This document shows positions 8,401 through 13,214 of a stretch of DNA of 13,214 nt, piece after piece. The notes under the pieces were generated by a model. That model ran no database searches and was not told where the DNA came from. It saw nothing but the letters and a program-made list of their open reading frames with translations. Made by a program: the position numbers and the translations under genes. Origin of the DNA: an uncultured Alistipes sp. (GTDB lineage Bacteria; Bacteroidota; Bacteroidia; Bacteroidales; Rikenellaceae); NCBI GenBank assembly GCA_900549685.1, contig UROX01000060.1:1-13214 (forward strand), written 5' to 3'. The first letter of the stretch is position 1. Every line of letters begins with the position of its first letter.

Positions 8401-8704
8401 CATTCTTTTTGAACGTGACATTGACCCGTCCTCCGCCCTGGTAGGTGACCGAATTGACATGTTCCACTCCCTGTACGGACATGATCATGCCTTCGATTTT
8501 GGAGGTGACTTCCGCTTCTATGATCCGGGCCGAGGCGTTCTGCCATCCGTAATTGACGCTCACGCCCCGCTGCTCGCCCGAAGGCGTGTGCTGTACGTTC
8601 AGCAGCGGCATGATGCCGGCTCCGATCACGACCAGAACGATCACGATCAGGATGACCGAGAACGAGGATATTCGCGAGAAGATGTTCTGTTCGTCTTTGC
8701 TCAT
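5480..8704 (-). CDS. RND efflux permease, divergent second subunit
   Basis: The product is 1074 residues, slightly longer than the usual 1020-1050. The start ATG (8704-8702) overlaps the preceding permease's stop in ATGA, indicating translational coupling. The RND layout is present: a first membrane helix (about 15-35), a periplasmic porter domain, a helix block (about 345-480), a second periplasmic domain, and a final helix block ending in a basic tail (KKKRRKRKK). The TM4 relay segment reads GIIIDTSIIMVDH, with Asp409 present and Thr410 where AcrB has its second Asp. The TM10 segment CGTVVNAGIYIINQYN has Asn where AcrB has Lys940. It should be a proton-driven inner-membrane pump subunit working with the adaptor and the other permease. 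Sequence differs from ordinary HAE-1 pumps: the N-terminus lacks the usual xRRxIERP start. Substrate cannot be told. Confidence 0.93.
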   Translation of the reverse strand: MSKDEQNIFSRISSFSVILIVIVLVVIGAGIMPLLNVQHTPSGEQRGVSVNYGWQNASARIIEAEVTSKIEGMIMSVQGVEHVNSVTYQGGGRVNVTFKKNVNTDAMRFEIASLMRQLYPKLPPGVSYPALSAASSGEQLSPILTYTLNAGIPTLEIQRYAEEHIVKQLALIPGVSKVELSGATPYYIEIRFDPAKLTHYNIQLGELTTAIRTGTTGHNVVGNATELHADSIPQQITVLLGNGSEKVDFETIPVKNVDGRIVLLRDLATVTYKEQPPAFYFRINGLNTVNLTVTPEKYINTIKLADQVKKRMAELEKTFPQKFSATLAFDSSEYVKAELHKIVLRTVLSVVILLLFVYLVSRKLRYLFIIAVTLAANIFIACIFYYLLNLEIHLYSLAGITVSLGIIIDTSIIMVDHYGYYRNRKAFLAILAAVLTTIGSLLIVFFLPPQQKANLVEFSAVIIVNLAISIFIALVFVPALMDKLPIRQKKRSLSRRKAKRLLVFNRIYGRYILFGKRHKWIFILIILLGFGLPVHMLPVKIETKQGEKQSWGAKLYNNTIGHKWYQENIKPTVDKSLGGALRLFMTGTSGKNYNRQPVRATLNIFAAMPEGCTVQQLNDVMKSMENTLSQFDEIDMFRTSIYGYNNGHIQVTFKKEAEKRGFPIYLKQIVIGKAAHYGGATWSVTGIDEHGFNNSISTGYKSQRLVLSGYNYDRLYRYAEETVQRLRKNKRIEDPGVYGHVSWNHALSRNEYYLDFHPDKIALNRTNLYSLYGALQQQLFAQQLTTYFDGTTTHPVWLVSSDRERFDVWHLANEYLPVNGKEIRFSELGELAKRRTGNDIYKTDQQYTLIVAYDFVGPGELAAKTIWDQEDRLNKEVLPVGFKAKVEGYYRPWGSARDKSYLLILLVIAIIYFFCAILFESLKEPLIILTLIPISFVGAFLIFALTGYTFDQGGFAGFVLLCGTVVNAGIYIINQYNITRKEAKGPSLRNYLKSYNHKIIPIMLTILSSVLGLIPFLIEGESEVFWFAFALCTMGGMACSIIALIFFLPLFIPMGLPKKKRRKRKKAAAISPAI

Positions 8705-11700
8705 CGTTTACCGTTTTTCCTGTACAACGTATAGTAGAACACGGGAACATAGAATACGCTCACGAAAGTTCCTATGATCATGCCTCCGATCAGGGCTACG
8801 GAGAGCGGGTACTGGAGGTCCGACCCCATGTCTCCCCGGTAAAGGAACGGCGCCACGGCCAGAATCGTCGTGAGGCTCGTCATCAGGATGGGCTTGATGC
8901 GTCGCGATCCGCCTTCCATGATGGCCCGGATCAGCGAGTGGCCTTCCTTCCGGAGTTTGTTGATCGTATCGACCTTCAGGATGGAGTCGTTGATGACGAT
9001 ACCGCACATGACGATGATGCCGATCATGGACATCAGGTTGATGCTGCTGCCCAGCAGCCACAGCACGAGGACCGCCCCGAAGATGTCCACGACGATCTCG
9101 GAGAGGATGATGAACGGCTGTACCAGCGATTCGAACTGTGCGGCGAGAATAAAATAGAGCAGCAACAGGGCCACGGTCAGCACGATGAGCAGTTCCCAGA
9201 TCATCGTTCGGTTCGAGAAGTATGCGCCGGAATAACTGACGTCGAAATCTGCGTTTTCTCGTACCACGCGGTCGATCGTCTCCATCAGCCGGGGAACGTC
9301 TTTGTTGTCTGCGGAGATATTGACCGGATAATAGTCGCCTTCGGGTCCCGAGACGATGTTTTTCAGGTCCCGGCTCCGGCTCTCGCCGACCAGCAGGGAC
9401 AGCGGAATGTCGGTGCCCTGTGCATTGGTCACTTTGGTGGCGAGAATGTCGGAGCTCTGGTGGATGCGGTCTCCGCTGATGACGGGAATCGAGTAGGTAC
9501 CTGCGTTGATGGCGAAAAGCTGCGACTGGTTCATCGCTTTCTTCAGGGCGGAGAATACGGTGTTGTAGTTCACGCCGTAGAGGGCCATCATCTGCGGTTT
9601 GACGACATACAACAGATGTTCCTGCCACAGAGCCGGTTCGATATGGGCGTCGGGCAGGGCGCGGTTGAGTTCGCTCAACACCCGGTTCAGTTTGTCGGGT
9701 TCGGGTGCCCGGCCGTTGTTCGGCTTGAGGTGGGCGACCAGTGTCGGCTCCTTCTGCGAGAAGATCATGTCGAATATGTTGCCCGACACTTCGAAACGGA
9801 ACATGGCGTCCGGATAACGCTGGAGAATACGCTCCGACAGCCTGCGTTTGATCGCGGGCAGTGAATCGGTCTCTGCGGCCCGGATGTACACCGTGGCCTC
9901 GGAAACGCTCTGTTCCTTCGTGTGGGAAAGAATGAACTGTTGGATGCCGGTCATGGTCGTCTGCTGGGCCGTGAGGTCGGCGACTTCGGCGATCAGCTCG
10001 CTCGTCCGGCGGTCGTTTTCTTCGGGCGATATCCGGTTGTTCCAGTCGATGACCAGCAGCGTGTCGTCCTGTGTGATGGGCGGCAGCTTCTCTTTGTCGA
10101 TAGCCTTGTATACGAGCCAGATGGCGGGCAGAGTCGCGAGAAAAGTACCCCAGACGAAACGTTGATGGCGGAAAAACCACTTGAGGGTCCGTTCGTATCC
10201 GTCCTGGAAGTCGATAATGTTCAGTTTTTCCAGATACCGGTTTTTCGGACGGAACGTGTTTTTGCGGTAGAACAGGTAGTAGTATACCGGTATGACGAGT
10301 ATCGCTACGAGCAGAGAGGCGAACAGACCGATGGCGACGGCCATGGCCTGGTCGTAGAACAGCGCGCCTGCGATGCCGCTGAGGAAGATCAGGGGCAGGA
10401 ATACCGAACAGGTCGTGAGCACCGAACTGAGCATCGGAGCGAACACTTCGTTCGTTGCGGCCGGGACCGCCGTTTTCAGCGGTTCGCCGCGATCCCAGTG
10501 CTGGGAAATATTGTCGATGACGACGATCGAGTTATCGACCATCATGCCGATTCCGAGTACCAGACCGGAGAGCGAGATGATGTTGATCGTGATGCCCAGC
10601 AGATGGAATCCCAGCAGCGATACGACGAGAGCCAGCGGAATCGTGATGGTCACGAGCAGCGGAGTCCGCAGATCCTGCATGAACAGGAACAGGATCAGAC
10701 AGGCCAGCACGGCACCGACGATGATGTTGCTGCGCAGGTTGTCGATCGAGTAGGAGAGGAGCTGGGTCTGGTCGCGGGTGACGGTGAATTTCACGTCGGG
10801 ATATTCGGCACCGAAGTGTCCCATCAGGTTGTTGATCTCGGTTTGCAGGTCGCTCATCTGCGCGTCGGATTGCTTGATGACCGCCAGAGAGATGGCCTCC
10901 CGGGAATCGGAGCGGACCATTCCCTGACGACGTTGGGGATGTTCGATCACCTGGGCCAGATCCTTGAAACGGTACAGGCGGTCGTGCAGGTTCAGGTAAA
11001 TTTCTTCGATGTCCTGTTTGCTCATGATATCCGATTCGAAACGGATGTTGTACTGATACTCTCCGTCCCGGATCGTCAGGTTGCCCAGCTTGATGTTGTT
11101 GTTTTCTATGGCCTGGGTCAGGGTCTGTTCGCTGATGCCGAGCGATTCGAGTTTCTCTTTGTCGGGAATAATCAACAGCTCGGGATAGGCTACGCCGCTG
11201 ATGTCCACCATCGCCACCTGGGGGATTTGTTCGATTCGTCTGGCGATCACCTGTTCGGCGAAACGGCACAGTTCCATGAACTTGGGCGCGACGGGATACA
11301 GCTCTTTCGACTTGGACGAAACGGCGTCCGCCTTTCGCTGCTCCTCGTCCGAGAGGGTCATGTTGATGAAAAACGCCGGAATGTCCGTCGCGCTGGCTTT
11401 CACGACTTTGGGGCGGTTCAGCTCTTTGGGAAGCGCGCCCATGGCCCGGTCGATTTTCTCGTTGGTCTCGATGAACAGGTAGTCGATGTCGGCTCCGTGA
11501 TTGAATTCCATGAAGATCGTTCCCGCACCGTTCCGGGCCTCGGTCCGCATGTTTTTCAGGTTGGATACCTGCATCAGTTGGTTTTTCAATGGTTTGATGA
11601 CCATGGCGTCCAGCTCCCGGGCCGATGCGTTGTCGTCGGACACTTGGACGGTGATCTGTGGAATTTCGATATCGGGCATCAGCGATACGGGGAGCAGGCC

Positions 11701-11781
11701 GATGGCTACGATCCCGAGCGTCAGCACGGCGATCAGACTCATCGTTACGGCCACGGGGCGTTCTATCAGGCGTCGGATCAT
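8701..11781 (-). CDS. RND efflux permease, first subunit
   Basis: The product is 1026 residues, normal family length, starting MIRRLIERPVAVTMSLIAVL as typical RND pumps do. Topology is two repeats of one helix, a large periplasmic loop and a helix bundle. TM4 carries GLVLGIGMMVDNSIVVIDN with Asp416 kept and Asn417 replacing the second Asp of AcrB. TM10 carries CGIVINDSILKVDTIN with Asn931 at the AcrB Lys940 position, followed by RRIKPILMTSLTTILAVAPF, a strong family signature. It is an inner-membrane, proton-motive-force-driven exporter subunit (ACR_tran family). It lies 285 bp downstream of the adaptor gene, and its stop overlaps the start of the second permease gene by 4 bp, so the two permeases are probably made in matched amounts. 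Drug, metabolite or lipid substrates are all possible. Confidence 0.96.
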   Translation of the reverse strand: MIRRLIERPVAVTMSLIAVLTLGIVAIGLLPVSLMPDIEIPQITVQVSDDNASARELDAMVIKPLKNQLMQVSNLKNMRTEARNGAGTIFMEFNHGADIDYLFIETNEKIDRAMGALPKELNRPKVVKASATDIPAFFINMTLSDEEQRKADAVSSKSKELYPVAPKFMELCRFAEQVIARRIEQIPQVAMVDISGVAYPELLIIPDKEKLESLGISEQTLTQAIENNNIKLGNLTIRDGEYQYNIRFESDIMSKQDIEEIYLNLHDRLYRFKDLAQVIEHPQRRQGMVRSDSREAISLAVIKQSDAQMSDLQTEINNLMGHFGAEYPDVKFTVTRDQTQLLSYSIDNLRSNIIVGAVLACLILFLFMQDLRTPLLVTITIPLALVVSLLGFHLLGITINIISLSGLVLGIGMMVDNSIVVIDNISQHWDRGEPLKTAVPAATNEVFAPMLSSVLTTCSVFLPLIFLSGIAGALFYDQAMAVAIGLFASLLVAILVIPVYYYLFYRKNTFRPKNRYLEKLNIIDFQDGYERTLKWFFRHQRFVWGTFLATLPAIWLVYKAIDKEKLPPITQDDTLLVIDWNNRISPEENDRRTSELIAEVADLTAQQTTMTGIQQFILSHTKEQSVSEATVYIRAAETDSLPAIKRRLSERILQRYPDAMFRFEVSGNIFDMIFSQKEPTLVAHLKPNNGRAPEPDKLNRVLSELNRALPDAHIEPALWQEHLLYVVKPQMMALYGVNYNTVFSALKKAMNQSQLFAINAGTYSIPVISGDRIHQSSDILATKVTNAQGTDIPLSLLVGESRSRDLKNIVSGPEGDYYPVNISADNKDVPRLMETIDRVVRENADFDVSYSGAYFSNRTMIWELLIVLTVALLLLYFILAAQFESLVQPFIILSEIVVDIFGAVLVLWLLGSSINLMSMIGIIVMCGIVINDSILKVDTINKLRKEGHSLIRAIMEGGSRRIKPILMTSLTTILAVAPFLYRGDMGSDLQYPLSVALIGGMIIGTFVSVFYVPVFYYTLYRKNGKR

Positions 11782-12066
11782 GGATACGATTCAAAAAAGG
11801 TTATACGGAATTGGGATTTTACGTGCGGCTCGTCACGGTTCGGTTTGTGGCATTTTCTCCTTTCCGGGACGATACCGATGTTGTGTCGTGCCGGTCGTCT
11901 GTCTGTCGAAGTGAGAATACGGACTGTCGGGATTGCTGATTCCTGTTCTCGCCGGCCGGGAAAATTCCGAAAACGCTGGTCGGAACCGATCCGAAAGCCT
12001 CTTGCGAGGCCGAAACGGGATCGTGCGGCGCGGGTTGTCGGAAAACATGGGGAGACGGGCGGGTTA
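11782..12066 (-). other. 285-bp gap between adaptor and first permease genes
   Basis: No coding frame here looks genuine. On the - strand there is a small hairpin, GCCTC-GCAA-GAGGC (11997-12010), whose loop is a GNRA-type tetraloop, followed by TTTC. It could be a weak terminator, attenuator or processing site adjusting pump versus adaptor levels. A T-run (TTTTTT) lies just upstream of the permease ATG. No clear TAnnTTTG promoter was found. The spacing is unusually large for this operon type, so separate transcription of the permeases is possible. Confidence 0.4.
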
Positions 12067-13137
12067 CTATCTTACTTCGACTTCGGAATTGTCCGCCAGG
12101 TTCAGGTTGCCCGATGTGATGATGATATCGCCCACATTCAGTTCCGCGCCTTTCCCCGTATTGGCCGACACGACGTGCGAATCGCTGTTCGACAGCAGGA
12201 CGTTCACGTAGGTCCACATGGCGCGTCCTTCCGGACTCAGCCGGAACAGCACTTCCTGATTGTCCCGGATGACTACGGCGCTCTTGGGTACCACCAACTG
12301 TTGCGGAATCAGGTTTTCGACCAGCACCGAGACGTTCATGCCTTCCAGCAGTTTGCCGCTCGGGTTAGCGACCTGCGCCCGGACGTTGATCTGGCCTTTG
12401 TCGTCCACCATCGGATTGATCTGCGTGACTTTGCCGTTGAAATATCGGTCCGGCTCGTTGAATGCCGCTACCTTGACGCTTTGTCCCACCTTGACGAACC
12501 CGATTTCGGCTTCCAGCAGATTGAAATCTACGTCGAAAGCCCTGTCGTCGATCAGGGTGCAGAATTCGCCCTGCGGCAGTTCGTGCACTTTCGCCTGAAG
12601 GTTGGCGATCTTGCCGTCGAACGGAGCGGTCAGCGTCGTATTGGCCAGGGCGATTTCGGCGTGTTTGAGCGCATTGACCGCTGAGGCGTAACCGGAGCGG
12701 ATATCGGCAACCTTGCGGTGCTCGTCCGGAATGTTGGTCGTGTCCGAATAGCCGAAACCGATCAGTGCATCGATCCGGTCTATCCTGCTTTTGTCGAGGT
12801 TGAGGCGGGCCTGTTCGAGGTTGAGGCGGGCCGTTTCGGAGTCGAGCCGGGCGATCACGTCTCCCTTCCGTACGCTCCCGCCGTTGGTCGTGCAGATTTC
12901 CACCAGCTCTCCGGAGGTGGCGAAACGCAGCACGCTTTTGGTCGCAGCCCGCAATTTTCCGTTTCCTACGATCTGTTTGTTGAATGGTTGTTGGCGCAAT
13001 ACGACTGTATCGACGATCGTTTTTTCCGCTACATATTCCAGTTTGGCGGCGTTCGAGTCTTCCTGTTCGGTCGTTTTGGGGGTGCAGCCCGCCGACAGGA
13101 GGGCCAGGGACAGCGGCAGGTAATAGAATTTTATCAT
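12067..13137 (-). CDS. RND efflux periplasmic adaptor (membrane fusion) lipoprotein
   Basis: The product is 356 residues from the ATG at 13137-13135. The start is chosen because MIKFYYLPLSLALLSAGC is a clear lipoprotein signal, with lipidation at Cys18. The frame stays open to the window end, but that upstream part copies an internal segment of the same gene. Domains in order: first half-lipoyl motif (about residues 68-101, GELVEICTTNGGSVRKGDVI), a short alpha-hairpin starting with a repeated ARLNL heptad (from 103), the second half-lipoyl motif (TLTAPFDGKIANLQAKV), a beta-barrel domain (VKVGQSVKVAAF, INVRAQVANPSGKLLEGM) and a membrane-proximal domain (LVVPKSAVVIRDNQEVLFRL). It links the RND pump to an outer-membrane channel and is the first visible gene of the efflux operon. 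The native promoter and leader are not visible. Confidence 0.92.
   Translation of the reverse strand: MIKFYYLPLSLALLSAGCTPKTTEQEDSNAAKLEYVAEKTIVDTVVLRQQPFNKQIVGNGKLRAATKSVLRFATSGELVEICTTNGGSVRKGDVIARLDSETARLNLEQARLNLDKSRIDRIDALIGFGYSDTTNIPDEHRKVADIRSGYASAVNALKHAEIALANTTLTAPFDGKIANLQAKVHELPQGEFCTLIDDRAFDVDFNLLEAEIGFVKVGQSVKVAAFNEPDRYFNGKVTQINPMVDDKGQINVRAQVANPSGKLLEGMNVSVLVENLIPQQLVVPKSAVVIRDNQEVLFRLSPEGRAMWTYVNVLLSNSDSHVVSANTGKGAELNVGDIIITSGNLNLADNSEVEVR
12794..12832 (-). repeat. 21-bp-period tandem repeat in the adaptor alpha-hairpin
   Basis: Two identical 18-bp units (12794-12811 and 12815-12832) are spaced 21 bp apart and encode ARLNLEQ/ARLNLDK on the - strand. The seven-residue period fits the heptad register of the adaptor's coiled-coil hairpin. 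The second unit ends at the base where the 77-bp repeat begins. Confidence 0.8.
12832..12908 (-). repeat. 77-bp direct repeat, internal copy
   Basis: This is the copy inside the adaptor gene, encoding roughly residues 77-102 (first half-lipoyl motif). It is identical over all 77 bases to 13138-13214 and in the same orientation. The copies are 306 bp apart, which is 102 codons, so they share a reading frame. Confidence 0.97.
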
Positions 13138-13214
13138 CGTTTCGGAGTCGAGCCGGGCGATCACGTCTCCCTTCCGTACGCTCCCGCCGTTGGTCGTGCA
13201 GATTTCCACCAGCT
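13138..13214 (-). repeat. 77-bp direct repeat, terminal copy abutting the adaptor start codon
   Basis: This copy runs from the base next to the adaptor ATG to the last base of the window, occupying the place of its leader and promoter. It holds coding sequence of the same gene rather than regulatory sequence. An exact 77-bp match ending at the sequence edge is typical of a k-mer overlap left by a de Bruijn graph assembler. A genuine 306-bp in-frame tandem duplication is the alternative. Confidence 0.95.

Noticed and set aside
9922..12684. A 920-codon + strand open frame antisense to the permease and adaptor genes
   Set aside because: It crosses two real genes and their gap, is full of D/R/Q/V-rich low-complexity sequence and has no domain. 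It is a codon-bias shadow of GC-rich genes.
13138..13209. An upstream-extended adaptor start (MEICTTNGG...)
   Set aside because: The extension is a copy of the gene's own internal codons and would bury the lipoprotein signal peptide inside the protein. ATG at 13137 is the biological start.
12832..13214. The 77-bp repeats as invertible or phase-variation sites
   Set aside because: They are direct, not inverted, no recombinase gene is nearby, and one copy ends exactly at the sequence edge.
1..13214. Mobile elements, CRISPR arrays, tRNA or rRNA genes
   Set aside because: No transposase, integrase or cas-like protein, no spaced short repeat array and no recognisable RNA gene was seen in either strand.

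Overview
The window reads as accessory chromosome from a GC-rich member of the Bacteroidales. A Rikenellaceae/Alistipes-like source is plausible but is an inference from GC content, protein style and the near absence of Shine-Dalgarno sites. Both ends look like contig ends. The left edge cuts into a lipoprotein gene, and the right edge stops exactly at the end of a 77-bp copy of a sequence found 306 bp inside.

Left half (+ strand, 1-4765): a tight operon of exported or membrane proteins. In order it encodes a six-bladed beta-propeller lipoprotein (5' end missing), a membrane-anchored thioredoxin-like protein with a CPQC motif, a type I signal peptidase with intact Ser/Lys dyad, and a large transglutaminase-like lipoprotein with a C-terminal discoidin-like domain. 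The last gene is split by a frameshift near 4090-4121. The set suggests an envelope-located module for processing or handling exported peptides or proteins. The substrate is not visible here.

Middle (4766-5479): a convergent intergenic stretch. It holds a very long, nearly perfect hairpin terminator for the left operon (4885-4944) and a second hairpin (5417-5454) ending the right operon. About 470 bp between them show no convincing gene.

Right half (- strand, 13137 to 5480): an RND-type tripartite efflux system. Transcription runs from a periplasmic adaptor lipoprotein, across a 285-bp gap, to two different RND permeases whose genes overlap by ATGA. Adaptor plus two unlike permeases recalls MdtABC and suggests a heteromeric pump. 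Both permeases keep only one of the two TM4 aspartates of AcrB. No outer-membrane channel gene is present.

The main points for follow-up are the frameshift in the transglutaminase gene, the 77-bp terminal repeat (probably an assembly artefact that hides the adaptor promoter), the possible peptide-processing operon with its own signal peptidase, and the paired divergent pumps.
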